DNA of 40,171 nucleotides from Candidatus Uhrbacteria bacterium (GTDB lineage Bacteria > Patescibacteriota > Patescibacteriia > UBA9934), in contig CAIKHN010000001.1 of assembly GCA_903827265.1 (NCBI GenBank), positions 1 to 40,171 of the forward strand, written 5' to 3'. This document shows positions 24,991-33,574 of the stretch, piece by piece. The notes under the pieces were generated by a model. The model had not been told where the DNA came from. It saw only the letters and a program-made list of their open reading frames with translations, and searched no databases. The translations under genes were made by a program, and so were the position numbers. Position 1 is the stretch's first letter. Each line of letters starts with the position of its first letter.

Positions 24991-26140
24991 CGTTCGTGCT
25001 CTTCATGGTGCTGCCCGCCGGGGAGCATTGCACACGATGCATGGCGTTGTAGAGACGCCTGTATTCATGCCGATCGCAACCGCCGGGGCATTAAAGACCT
25101 TGCTGCCAAGCGAAGTCGCGGGCTTGGGCGCGTCTATTATTTTAGGAAATACGTATCACTTACTGCTCCGTCCTGGCGAGAAGGAGCTTCAGAAATTTGG
25201 TGGCGTTCGTCAGTTCATGCATTGGGACGGCCCACTTCTTACTGATAGCGGCGGGTATCAGGTTTTTAGTTTGTCGAAGCTTAATAAGACTGACGACGAC
25301 GGTGTTACGTTTCAGTCACATATTGATGGCAGTACGCATCGATTGACCGCTGAACGATCGATGGAAATTCAAAGCGCAATTGGTTCGTCGATTCGCATGC
25401 AGTTCGACGACGTTGCTGCCGGGAACTCCACGCGCGATCGATATTCTGAGGCGATGGAGCGATCGCTCCGTTGGGCGGCACGATCAAAACAGCGATTTGA
25501 TGAATTGAACAAAGGAGTGGAAGGAGACCGGCCGTTGCTCTTCGGTATTGTCCAGGGCGGAACACATCACGACCTCCGCGCGCAATCGTTGCAGGGTTTA
25601 ACTGAAATTGGATTCGACGGCTACGCAATTGGTGGACTGTCCGTTGGAGAATCTCGCGAAGACACGTTTCGCATCGTGCGATCGTTGGCAAAAGAAATGC
25701 CGGCAGATCGCCCTCGATATTTTATGGGCGGAGGAATGCCAGAAGAAATTGTGGCGTATGTGTCGTTTGGCGTTGATATGTTCGACTGTGTGTTGCCAAC
25801 GCGCAATGCTCGACATGGATCGCTATTTGTTTGGAAGGGAAATCCGGCAGACGCGGTGCGCGAGGCATTTACGCGAGCAATGGACGGCGCGGCAGATTTT
25901 CGTATTGCAGAAGCGCTGTACGACAAGATCCAAATTACCAACGAACGCTTTATGTCTGACGAAACGCCGATTGATGCGTGGAATAGCGCCGAGACGTCGC
26001 GAACGTTTTCTCGGGCGTATCTCCGACATTTGTTTAAAACCGGCGAAACCTTGGGATTACGCCTCGCAACCCTGCAAAATCTGGGCTTTTATTTGCGAAT
26101 GATGGAGGAATTGCGTTTGATCACAGCGAATCCCTTGTGA
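24962..26140 (+). CDS. tgt: tRNA-guanine transglycosylase lacking its zinc site
   Basis: Exchanges the wobble guanine-34 of GUN tRNAs for a queuine precursor. 392 aa. The core is intact: LLTDSGGYQVFSL (catalytic acid/base Asp), LFGIVQGG, YAIGGLSVGE, and GVDMFDCVLPTRNAR with the nucleophile Asp. But the zinc site is gone: where E. coli has DPECDCYTC the sequence reads DAWNSAETS (Asn341, Ala343, Ser346 in place of the three Cys), and the fourth ligand His of TIHNL is Gln372 (TLQNL). There is also an insertion of about 27 residues before this region (near 293-320). The pocket reads MQFDDVAAG, like eukaryotic QTRT1 (MQLDDVV), where bacterial enzymes have DEC. See findings. ATG 24962 lies within the end of the methyltransferase gene. 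Confidence 0.9.
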   Translation: MNEADSSPFNVRALHGAARRGALHTMHGVVETPVFMPIATAGALKTLLPSEVAGLGASIILGNTYHLLLRPGEKELQKFGGVRQFMHWDGPLLTDSGGYQVFSLSKLNKTDDDGVTFQSHIDGSTHRLTAERSMEIQSAIGSSIRMQFDDVAAGNSTRDRYSEAMERSLRWAARSKQRFDELNKGVEGDRPLLFGIVQGGTHHDLRAQSLQGLTEIGFDGYAIGGLSVGESREDTFRIVRSLAKEMPADRPRYFMGGGMPEEIVAYVSFGVDMFDCVLPTRNARHGSLFVWKGNPADAVREAFTRAMDGAADFRIAEALYDKIQITNERFMSDETPIDAWNSAETSRTFSRAYLRHLFKTGETLGLRLATLQNLGFYLRMMEELRLITANPL

Positions 26141-26163
26141 AAACTCTCGAATTTCCTTAGAAT
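26135..26163 (+). promoter_or_regulatory. Promoter of secDF
   Basis: TTGTGA (26135-26140, four of six), 17-bp spacer, TAGAAT (26158-26163, five of six). The -10 ends exactly 9 nt before ATG 26173, so the message would start next to the secD start codon. The -35 overlaps the tgt stop codon. Confidence 0.6.
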
Positions 26164-26172
26164 GCTCGCACT

Positions 26173-28170
26173 ATGAATCGTACCGCGATTGGTGCTGTTT
26201 TCCTCGTTATTTTTGCCGTGAGTGCTGGAATCCTCTCTTTTCCAAAAGAATGGAACGGCGCGATGGCCGTAATGAAAGATAAAGTTGGGTTTCATCTTCC
26301 GTATGCTCCGGAAAATGATTTTACGTTAGGGCTCGATCTGAAGGGCGGCGCGCACTTGGTGTACGAAGCCGACATGAGCTCTATTACTGACACGGAGCGT
26401 CAGACGGCGCTTGAAGGAGTTCGTGATGTTGTTGAGCGTCGCGTGAACGCCTTTGGTGTTGCAGAGCCAATCGTGCAAACAAACATTGCCGATGGTCACT
26501 ACCGCGTGCTTGTAGACTTGCCAGGCGTCACAGATGTGAAGGATGCAATCGCGCAGATTGGTGAAACGCCGGTCTTAACGTTCCGCACGCCAATTTCTGA
26601 CGTGAGCACCACGCCAACAGCAGAGCAGCAAGCGCAAATCGACGCCGCGCAAAAAACCGAACGCGCAGATGCGCTCGCGGTGATGGACAAAGCGCTCGCT
26701 GGTGAGGACTTCGCTGCACTTGCAAAACAATATTCAATCGACAGCGCAACAAAAGACAACGGCGGATACGTCGGCTTTATTGCTGCTGACGATGCGGAAT
26801 ACGACGGTTTGGTAACGCAGTTAGAGAAAGGCCGCACGAAAGTCGGTGTTGTTAAAGGTTTGTACGAAGGGACAAGCAAGATGCACATCGTGAAGTACAT
26901 CAGCAAGAAAACAGAATCAGAACCACGCATTTCGCACATTCTCATTTGTTACGCCGGTGCGCCACAATGCACACAGACACGAACAAAGGAAGAAGCGCTT
27001 GCGCTTGCAACACAATTGCAATCTGAAGCAACGGTGAAGAATTTTGCAGACCTTGCAAAAACGAATTCTGACGATACGGGAAGCAAGGATGCTGGTGGTG
27101 ATGTAAATTATGTTGCGCGCGGACAGATGGTGAAGCCATTTGAAGATGCTGCATATGCACTTCGTGACACGAAGATCTCTGAGGTTGTGGAATCCGAATA
27201 CGGATACCACATTTTGTACCGTGTCGGTTCACGTCCGTCGCGAACGTACGAAATCGCGCAAATCGAAATGCCATGGACAACGGCATCTGATGTGTTGACG
27301 GTTGATCCATGGAAGAATACTGAACTTTCTGGAAAAGACGTGAAGCACGCATCGGTTGCGTTTAACCAGAACACCGGTGCGCCATACATCGTGCTTGATT
27401 TTAACGAAAACGGAACGCAGCTCTTTGGCGACTTAACCAAAGACAACGTCGGAAAAGTCATTGGTATTTTCCTCGATGGTCAGCCAATTACCACTCCGGT
27501 TGTTCAGGAGCCAATTTACGGTGGTCAGGCATCGATTACCGGCAACTTCACGATTGCTGAAGCGAAACTTCTTGCGCAGCGTTTGAACGCCGGTGCCTTG
27601 CCAGTGCCAATTTCTGTGGTCAGTCAGCAGACGATTGGCCCAGCTCTTGGAACAGCATCGCTTGATTTGAGCGTGAAAGCGGGTTTCATTGGATTCTTGC
27701 TCGTCGCTCTCTTTATGGTGTTGTACTACCGTCTTCCTGGCGTTGTCGCCGTTGGTGCGCTTGGCATGTACGCGGTTATTAACTTGGCATTGTTCAAGAT
27801 CTTCGGTGTCACCATTACGCTTTCGGGTATTGCGGGATTCATCTTCTCCCTTGGTATCGCGGTTGATGCGAACGTGCTCATTTTTGAGCGCTTGAAGGAA
27901 GAACTCCGCAATGGACGCGATCTTCCAACGGCAATGGAGGAAGCATTCCGACGTGCATGGCCTTCGATTCGCGACGGTAACGCAACGACGCTTATTGCGA
28001 CAGCAATTCTTTACACCATGACATCTGGTTCAGTTCGCGGATTCGCGTTAACGCTTGCGCTTGGCGTGTTCGTCTCGCTTTTCTGTGCATTCGTGATTTC
28101 CCGATTTGTTCTTCGTCGACTTGCTCGCGTCGTGAAGCTTCGCAAGTCCGTCTTCTTCCTCGGCCTCTAA
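26173..28170 (+). CDS. secD: SecD with inserted parvulin-type PPIase region
   Basis: Subunit of the SecDF complex that uses the proton gradient to pull exported proteins through SecYEG. 665 aa against about 615 in E. coli. One N-terminal helix, then the P1 start with LGLDLKGGAHLVYE and VERRVNAFGV. At about residues 145-365 (26605-27267) the P1 region is interrupted by parvulin-like sequence: a degenerate half (FAALAKQYSIDSATKDNGGY ... MHIVKYI) and a full rotamase unit (RISHILICYA, FADLAKTNSDDTGSKDAGGD, ARGQMVKPFEDAAYAL, GYHILYRV). SecD resumes at ELSGKDVKHASVAF, with LDGQPITTPVV, GALPVPISVV, and five C-terminal helices including FIFSLGIAVDANVLIFERLKEE. Followed after 3 nt by secF. Confidence 0.93.
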   Translation: MNRTAIGAVFLVIFAVSAGILSFPKEWNGAMAVMKDKVGFHLPYAPENDFTLGLDLKGGAHLVYEADMSSITDTERQTALEGVRDVVERRVNAFGVAEPIVQTNIADGHYRVLVDLPGVTDVKDAIAQIGETPVLTFRTPISDVSTTPTAEQQAQIDAAQKTERADALAVMDKALAGEDFAALAKQYSIDSATKDNGGYVGFIAADDAEYDGLVTQLEKGRTKVGVVKGLYEGTSKMHIVKYISKKTESEPRISHILICYAGAPQCTQTRTKEEALALATQLQSEATVKNFADLAKTNSDDTGSKDAGGDVNYVARGQMVKPFEDAAYALRDTKISEVVESEYGYHILYRVGSRPSRTYEIAQIEMPWTTASDVLTVDPWKNTELSGKDVKHASVAFNQNTGAPYIVLDFNENGTQLFGDLTKDNVGKVIGIFLDGQPITTPVVQEPIYGGQASITGNFTIAEAKLLAQRLNAGALPVPISVVSQQTIGPALGTASLDLSVKAGFIGFLLVALFMVLYYRLPGVVAVGALGMYAVINLALFKIFGVTITLSGIAGFIFSLGIAVDANVLIFERLKEELRNGRDLPTAMEEAFRRAWPSIRDGNATTLIATAILYTMTSGSVRGFALTLALGVFVSLFCAFVISRFVLRRLARVVKLRKSVFFLGL

Positions 28171-28173
28171 TCT

Positions 28174-29076
28174 ATGAAGTTCTCATTAAACGTTATTGGC
28201 CACTCGAAATTGTGGCTTGGGATCTCTGGAGCAATCATCGTTGCTGCGTTCATTTCGCTCTTCGCGTACGGCCTGAACTTCGGCATTGATTTTACAGGTG
28301 GAAGTTTGTTGCAGGTGAATGCACCAGCGTCGTCGGTGGAATCATTGCGCGATGTCGTAACGCAGGCTGGATTTGAGCCTGTTGTGCAGCAAGGTGAGGG
28401 CGATGCCTACTTTGTTCGCCTTGCGCCAGTGACAGAAGAACAGCACCAAACCATCTTCACTGCGGTAAAAACCATTTCTCCTGACGCAACGGAAATTCGT
28501 TTCGACACGGTTGGTCCAGTGATCGGTGGAGAACTTGAGAACGCGTCGTTAAAAGCAACGGGTCTCATGTTGCTCTTAATTACGCTGTACGTTGCGTGGG
28601 CATTCCGAAAGGTGACTCGTCCGGTTGCTTCGTGGAAATACGGCGTCGTAACAATGATTGCAGCCTTCCACGACGTGATTATTCCACTTGGTGTGTTCGC
28701 GATTCTTGGACATTACTTTGGATATCAGGTGGACATGGCGTTCGTTGCCGCAGTGCTGACGATTCTCGGATACTCCATTAACGACACCATCGTTGTGCTC
28801 GACCGCACACGCGAAAACCTTATTCGTCATCGCCACGGAGATATGTCCTTTGGCGATACGGTGAACAAGAGCGTTGTTGAAACCATCGCGCGTTCATTGA
28901 ACACAACGTTCGCGACGTTACTTCCGCTTCTCGCGGTGTTTATCGTCGGAGGCCCAACCACACGTCCATTCGTTCTTGCGCTCATTATTGGTATGCTTTC
29001 TGGAGCGTATTCCTCCATTTTCGTCGCGAGCCCGTTGCTCGTTGAATGGGAAAAATGGCGTGCGCGCAGAACGTAG
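28174..29076 (+). CDS. secF: SecF protein-export membrane protein
   Basis: Partner of SecD, 300 aa, six predicted helices. Typical motifs: FGIDFTGGSLLQV after the first helix, FDTVGPVIGGELENAS, and the conserved helix-4/5 region ILGYSINDTIVVLDRTREN followed by TFATLLPLLAVFIVGG. The start codon is 3 nt after the secD stop, so the pair is expressed from the promoter at 26135 and ends at the terminator at 29089. No inserted domain is present in SecF. Confidence 0.94.
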   Translation: MKFSLNVIGHSKLWLGISGAIIVAAFISLFAYGLNFGIDFTGGSLLQVNAPASSVESLRDVVTQAGFEPVVQQGEGDAYFVRLAPVTEEQHQTIFTAVKTISPDATEIRFDTVGPVIGGELENASLKATGLMLLLITLYVAWAFRKVTRPVASWKYGVVTMIAAFHDVIIPLGVFAILGHYFGYQVDMAFVAAVLTILGYSINDTIVVLDRTRENLIRHRHGDMSFGDTVNKSVVETIARSLNTTFATLLPLLAVFIVGGPTTRPFVLALIIGMLSGAYSSIFVASPLLVEWEKWRARRT

Positions 29077-29088
29077 AATTTTCAAGAA

Positions 29089-29119
29089 CAAAACGAGCCC
29101 GAAAGAGCTCGTTTTGGTT
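29089..29119 (+). terminator. Rho-independent terminator after secF
   Basis: 10-bp stem CAAAACGAGC (29089-29098) / GCTCGTTTTG (29107-29116), 8-nt loop, followed by GTTTC. The T-rich 3' arm itself provides U residues. Confidence 0.7.
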
Positions 29120-29131
29120 TCATCGAGAGCT

Positions 29132-29262
29132 GGTGACTCGGGTACATGTTTCTTCACTCGCCGCAACGATCGTCACGCCACGACGTCTCGCGCTGCTCGA
29201 CTGTGGCTGGACGACTGTGCGGTTCGTTACGAAACATGCACCCTCGTCACCGACGCTCGCGA
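29132..29262. repeat. Dispersed repeat B, copy 2, within a larger imperfect palindrome
   Basis: 29206-29262 matches 24239-24294. A left arm at 29132-29152 (GGTGACTCGGGTACATGTTTC region) is complementary at 18 of 21 positions to 29231-29251, so the whole 120-bp unit can fold into a long hairpin. From 29263 to 29340 another remnant follows (CTGGATCCCTGC ... GAGGATGAC), like the common GGATCC/GATGAC palindromes. No gene is visible in 29117-29371. Confidence 0.6.
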
Positions 29263-29343
29263 TAATCACTGGATCCCTGCATACCCCCTTCGCTAAAGCT
29301 TCGGTGGGACAAGACGCGAGGATGACTGAGGTGATTGCCACCG

Positions 29344-29352
29344 TGCTATAAT
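29344..29352 (+). promoter_or_regulatory. Extended -10 promoter for the VirD4-pair operon
   Basis: TGC-TATAAT, a perfect extended -10 (hexamer 29347-29352), 19 nt before ATG 29372. AGAGGGA (29354-29360) lies between, which could be a weak ribosome binding site at 11 nt only if transcription starts early. A -35 is not evident, as usual for extended -10 promoters. Confidence 0.6.
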
Positions 29353-29371
29353 CAGAGGGATTTAATTGCTT

Positions 29372-30865
29372 ATGATTGGCATCGCGATCCAACTCCCAAC
29401 GCCCGTTGTGCATTACCTGAATGTCACGCCGTTTCCGCTTATCATGGCGCAAGCATTGCTCCTGATTGGATGGATCCCTATTTTTGGTGTGATTATTTGG
29501 GGATTGACGCACATCTGGATGGACTACAAGCAGGGCCTGTACAGCAAAACCCATAAATGGCAGCTTTTAGAAATTCGCATTCCGCAGGATGCAATCAACA
29601 CGCCAAAAGGCATGGAGAACTTCTTCATGAACCTTTCTGGTGTGAAATCTGGTATTACGTGGCGAGAAATGTGGCTTGTTGGTAAAGAGCAAGCGTCGTT
29701 TAGCTTCGAAATTGTGAGTAACAGTGGAAAGATTCAATTCCTTATTCGCACCATCGAAAAGTATCGCGATTTAGTCGAGGCTGCGTTATATGCACAGTAC
29801 CCCGAGGCGCAGATCACCGAAGTTCCAGACTACGTCATGGTGTTGCCAAAAGAATATCCAAATAACGAATGCGACGTGTTCGGTGGGGAATTGGCGCTTT
29901 CAAACAAAGCGTATTTCCCAATTCGGACGTTCGAAGATTTTGAACATCAGGGCGAGAAAGATTTTCGTTTCAAAGATCCTTTGCTGCCAATCATCGAAAT
30001 GATGGGAAAGATGCGCGAAGGTGAGCATTATTGGATTCAGTTTATTATTCGTCCGCCAGACGATCAGCATTGGACGAAAGAAGGCATTGCATACTTGAAC
30101 AAGATGATGGGGAAGGAAGAGAAACATAAGCCTGGGTTCTTCGATTCATTTTCAGAAAATGCGCTGTGGTTGCCAAAAGGTATCGCATCTCAACTTGTTG
30201 GATTTGGCGGCGCCGCCGACGGTCATAAGGAAGATAAGAAGGACGATTTCCGCATGTTCCGCATGACTCCGCAGGAACGGGTAATGCTGGATGCTGTTGC
30301 AGAGAAAATTTCCAAAGTTGGTTGGAAGACGAAGATCCGTTTCCTGTATGCTGGACCAAAAACAGCGTTCCGTAAGGGGTTAATGGCGAGCTCAATGAAG
30401 GGAATGTGGGCGGTTTTTGCAAACCAAAATCTCAACGGATTAAGTTTGCACGGTCCGGCGGTTCCAAAGGATGATTATTTCTGGCAAGCATGGTCGATGC
30501 CGCGAAAACAAAAGAATTTGGTGTCGCGATATCAACGTCGTAGCGGCGGCGAGGGCGGAAGCTGGCAAATGCTCAATACTACTGAATTGGCGACATTGTT
30601 TCACTTCCCGGCTGCAGACGCTCGTACGCCAGTGCTTTCTGCAACAGGTGCGCGTCGCGCTGAAGCTCCGGGCACATTAGAAATTGCGCGACCTGACGAG
30701 CCTCAACTTCAGAACTGGAAGTTGCAGAACGCCGACGCAAAGGAGGAGGAGCGTATGCAGAACCTTCCTATTGCGCCACTCAGTGTTCCAACTCCGGCGT
30801 CGCCAACCGAGCATGTCCTTCTTCCGCAAGAACCTGACGACGTTCCACCGAATCTTCCGATGTAA
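29372..30865 (+). CDS. Membrane protein partnered with VirD4-like ATPase
   Basis: 497 aa. One or two hydrophobic helices at about residues 20-45 (FPLIMAQALLLIGWIPIFGVIIW) and a large cytoplasmic part with a repeated alpha-beta look: LLEIRIPQDAINTPKGMENFF, then EKYRDLVEAALYAQYPEAQI, and HYWIQFIIRPPDDQHW. The C-terminal 80 residues are Pro/Ala-rich and low complexity. I know this architecture as a conserved protein of unknown function that precedes TraG/VirD4-like ATPases in Patescibacteria, but no function can be read from it. It ends 5 nt before the ATPase gene. ATG 29372 is used; the TTG at 29366 adds two residues. Confidence 0.7.
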   Translation: MIGIAIQLPTPVVHYLNVTPFPLIMAQALLLIGWIPIFGVIIWGLTHIWMDYKQGLYSKTHKWQLLEIRIPQDAINTPKGMENFFMNLSGVKSGITWREMWLVGKEQASFSFEIVSNSGKIQFLIRTIEKYRDLVEAALYAQYPEAQITEVPDYVMVLPKEYPNNECDVFGGELALSNKAYFPIRTFEDFEHQGEKDFRFKDPLLPIIEMMGKMREGEHYWIQFIIRPPDDQHWTKEGIAYLNKMMGKEEKHKPGFFDSFSENALWLPKGIASQLVGFGGAADGHKEDKKDDFRMFRMTPQERVMLDAVAEKISKVGWKTKIRFLYAGPKTAFRKGLMASSMKGMWAVFANQNLNGLSLHGPAVPKDDYFWQAWSMPRKQKNLVSRYQRRSGGEGGSWQMLNTTELATLFHFPAADARTPVLSATGARRAEAPGTLEIARPDEPQLQNWKLQNADAKEEERMQNLPIAPLSVPTPASPTEHVLLPQEPDDVPPNLPM

Positions 30866-30870
30866 TTGCT

Positions 30871-32763
30871 ATGCGCTACGAACACGATCACGAGAAAGAC
30901 GTTATCTATTTTGGCCAAACGAACTTCCGCAATGAAATGCGGAGGTTTGGCATTAAAACCGATGACCGTCGTCGCCACATGTACATGGTGGGAAAGACGG
31001 GTATGGGGAAGACGACGCTTCTCGAAAACATGATTCTCGCCGATATTTACGCGGGTCACGGTTGTGCGTACATCGATCCTCACGGAGATACGGTGCAAAA
31101 GATTCTCGACTACATTCCATCGTGGCGCATTAATGACGTCGTATATTTTAATCCGGGTGATGGCGATTTTCCTATCGCCTTCAACATGCTCGAGAAAACA
31201 GAAGGATGGGAAAACGTAAAAGACTACAATGCAAAAGTGATGTACAGCTTGTTGTCGATTTTTAAAAAGGTTTGGGAGAATGTGTGGAGCGCTCGCATGG
31301 AATACATTTTGCAGTACACAATTTTGGCGTTGCTCGATACTCCTGGAACAACATTGCTCGGTATCAACCGCATGTTGTCAGATAAGGAATACCGAACCGA
31401 AATCGTGCAGAACGTGAAAGATCCAATGGTTCAAGCCTTTTGGTTGAAGGAATTTGCACAATACGATGTAAAATTCGCCGCGGAAGCTTCCGCGCCAATT
31501 CAGAACAAAGTTGGTCAGTTCCTTGCATCAACCATGATGCGAAATATTGTTGCGCAATCAAAGTCGTCATTTAGCTTCCGCGAGGTGATGGACGGACAGA
31601 AAATTTTGCTCGTGAATCTTTCGAAAGGTCAGATTGGTGAAGATGCCATGCGTATTTTGGGAGGAATGTTGATTACGAAAATCTACATGTCGGCCATGGA
31701 ACGCGTGAACATTCGCGACGAGAAAGAACGACAAGATTTTTATCTGTACGTTGATGAATTCCAAAATTTCGCAACAGAATCGTTTGCTGATATTTTGTCT
31801 GAAGCTCGAAAATACCGATTGAACCTTATCATCGCGCACCAGTACATCGCACAACTTGATAGCATGACGTCTACTGCGGTCCGCGATGCCGTGTTTGGCA
31901 ACGTTGGAAGCCTGATTACGTTTCGTATCGGTGCGAAGGATGCCGAGTTCATGGAAAGTGAGTTTATGCCGCGGTTTACGCCGGAAGATCTCATCAACCT
32001 TCCAAAATACGGAATTTATTTGAAGCTCATGATTGACGGCGTGAGCAGTCAGCCGTTTTCTGCAATGACGCTTCCTCCAATCGCGCAGCGAACGGGAAGC
32101 GAGGAAAAGGTTATTGAGCAATCACGTGAGCGCTTTGGTGGAAATCGAAAGATGATTGAGGATCATGTCATGACGTGGAGTGGATTTGATCCAAACTTGA
32201 ACGTCGGTGAAGCGTTCGCAAAAGTTGCAGCAGAAAAGAAAGAAGCAAAGAAAGCCAGATTTGCTCATGAATACACTTGTGCGCGTTGCGGAAAAGTTTT
32301 CACATTGCCGGTTGAGCTTGATAAGAGCAGACCGATTTATTGCGACGATTGCCACGCGCTTATTGTGGAGGAACGAAAAAAGAAAGGAGCGTCGCCACGC
32401 CCGCCGCAAGGAAAGGTGTACGCGCCAGAACCGCCAAAAATTGCACAGAGCGAACCTATTGTTATTGTAACGCCTGGTGAAACGACGCTGACGGCATTGC
32501 CAGTGCGCCCAGAGCCTCCAGCTCCTCGACCTCAGCCTGTCGTAGCGCCTGCAGTGCCGGCGCCAGTTGTTCAGCACACAGAGGGTGAGCCGGCAAAGAA
32601 AAAACGACGACGACGCAAAAAGTCTTCAGGATTAGGAACGTCGATTCCAACGATTCCTCAAATGACCCCGTCTGTGGCAAAAGATCCCGTTGCGGCAGCA
32701 ATGTCCGTTGGTATGCGTCCAACACCTGTAGCTCCTGGCGAGCGCATTCATTTCGATTCGTAA
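30871..32763 (+). CDS. VirD4/TraG-like (type IV coupling protein) ATPase with zinc ribbon
   Basis: 630 aa FtsK/HerA-superfamily ATPase. Walker A GKTGMGKTTL (41-50), IDPHGDTVQKIL typical of DUF87/TraG proteins, QILLVN-like strand (KILLVNLSKG), Walker B LYVDEFQNF, then SEARKYRLNLIIAHQY and a GSLITFRIGAKDAEF motif seen in VirD4/TraM-recognition domains. No N-terminal transmembrane helices, so the preceding membrane protein may anchor it. About residues 470-495 hold a zinc ribbon CARCGKVF ... YCDDC. The tail is Pro-rich with a strongly basic KKKRRRRKK. No other type IV secretion component is in the window; DNA uptake or transfer is a guess. Confidence 0.82.
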   Translation: MRYEHDHEKDVIYFGQTNFRNEMRRFGIKTDDRRRHMYMVGKTGMGKTTLLENMILADIYAGHGCAYIDPHGDTVQKILDYIPSWRINDVVYFNPGDGDFPIAFNMLEKTEGWENVKDYNAKVMYSLLSIFKKVWENVWSARMEYILQYTILALLDTPGTTLLGINRMLSDKEYRTEIVQNVKDPMVQAFWLKEFAQYDVKFAAEASAPIQNKVGQFLASTMMRNIVAQSKSSFSFREVMDGQKILLVNLSKGQIGEDAMRILGGMLITKIYMSAMERVNIRDEKERQDFYLYVDEFQNFATESFADILSEARKYRLNLIIAHQYIAQLDSMTSTAVRDAVFGNVGSLITFRIGAKDAEFMESEFMPRFTPEDLINLPKYGIYLKLMIDGVSSQPFSAMTLPPIAQRTGSEEKVIEQSRERFGGNRKMIEDHVMTWSGFDPNLNVGEAFAKVAAEKKEAKKARFAHEYTCARCGKVFTLPVELDKSRPIYCDDCHALIVEERKKKGASPRPPQGKVYAPEPPKIAQSEPIVIVTPGETTLTALPVRPEPPAPRPQPVVAPAVPAPVVQHTEGEPAKKKRRRRKKSSGLGTSIPTIPQMTPSVAKDPVAAAMSVGMRPTPVAPGERIHFDS

Positions 32764-32772
32764 TTGCGGTCT

Positions 32773-33546
32773 ATGGCAGTGATTTCTGCGGTCGTTCTTG
32801 GGCTTGTTGAGGGAATCACGGAGTTCCTGCCGGTTTCCTCTACTGGTCATCTTATTCTCTTCAATGAATGGTTTTCGTTCGCGCCGGAGTTCACGAAGAC
32901 GTTTGATATCGTTATTCAGTTTGGTGCGATCCTTGCAGTGGTCGCGGTATTCGCAAAACGATTCTGGCCATTGAATGGATCGAATCTTGAGTTGTGGAAA
33001 CGCGTTATCGTTTCGGTATTTCCGGCACTCGTGTTCGGTGCATTATTCGGATCGAAAATTCAGGAGGTATTGTTTAATCCAACTGTTGTGGCGTTTGCGT
33101 TGATTGTCGGCGGTGTCATTCTTCTTGCCGCTGAACAATTGCGCAGAAACGAATCGATTACCGATGTTACGAAGATCGGATACGGGAAAGCCTTCGTTAT
33201 TGGTTGTATTCAGTGTTTAGCATTCATTCCTGGAACGTCGCGATCGGCCGCGACAATTATCGGCTCTATGTTCCTTGGAACTTCGCGTTCGACGGCTGCG
33301 GAATATTCGTTCTTTCTTGCGGTACCAACGATCGCTGCGGCGTCGGTATTTTCGTTATTGAAACATCCGATTACGCTTGCCGGGAACGATGCGTTGATCC
33401 TCGGGATTGGATTCGTAGTCGCGTTTATCTCTTCGCTCGTTGTTATTCGGCTGTTCCTCCAATACATTCGGAATAAAACGTTCGCACCGTTTGCGTACTA
33501 CCGCATTGTTCTTGGCGTAATTATCCTGTTGTTCTTTGCTCGATAA
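32773..33546 (+). CDS. uppP: Undecaprenyl-diphosphatase UppP (BacA family)
   Basis: Dephosphorylates undecaprenyl pyrophosphate to recycle the lipid carrier for peptidoglycan and surface glycans; also known to confer bacitracin resistance. 257 aa, polytopic. Signature motifs: GLVEGITEFLPVSSTGHL at residues 10-27 (the E-rich and PVSSTGH motif) and FIPGTSRSAATIIG (PGxSRS). ATG 32773 gives the normal family N-terminus (MAVISAVVLG); the TTG at 32764 is not needed. The last codon overlaps the open frame of the methyltransferase upstream region, whose real start is 33575. Confidence 0.94.
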   Translation: MAVISAVVLGLVEGITEFLPVSSTGHLILFNEWFSFAPEFTKTFDIVIQFGAILAVVAVFAKRFWPLNGSNLELWKRVIVSVFPALVFGALFGSKIQEVLFNPTVVAFALIVGGVILLAAEQLRRNESITDVTKIGYGKAFVIGCIQCLAFIPGTSRSAATIIGSMFLGTSRSTAAEYSFFLAVPTIAAASVFSLLKHPITLAGNDALILGIGFVVAFISSLVVIRLFLQYIRNKTFAPFAYYRIVLGVIILLFFAR

Positions 33547-33574
33547 CCCGTTTTCGAGTACCGTAGCCCCGAAT

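Noticed and set aside
29117-29371. Small protein gene in the gap before the VirD4 pair
   Set aside because: Frames of 100-106 codons there read through repeat B and palindromes, with no start signal and no protein-like pattern.
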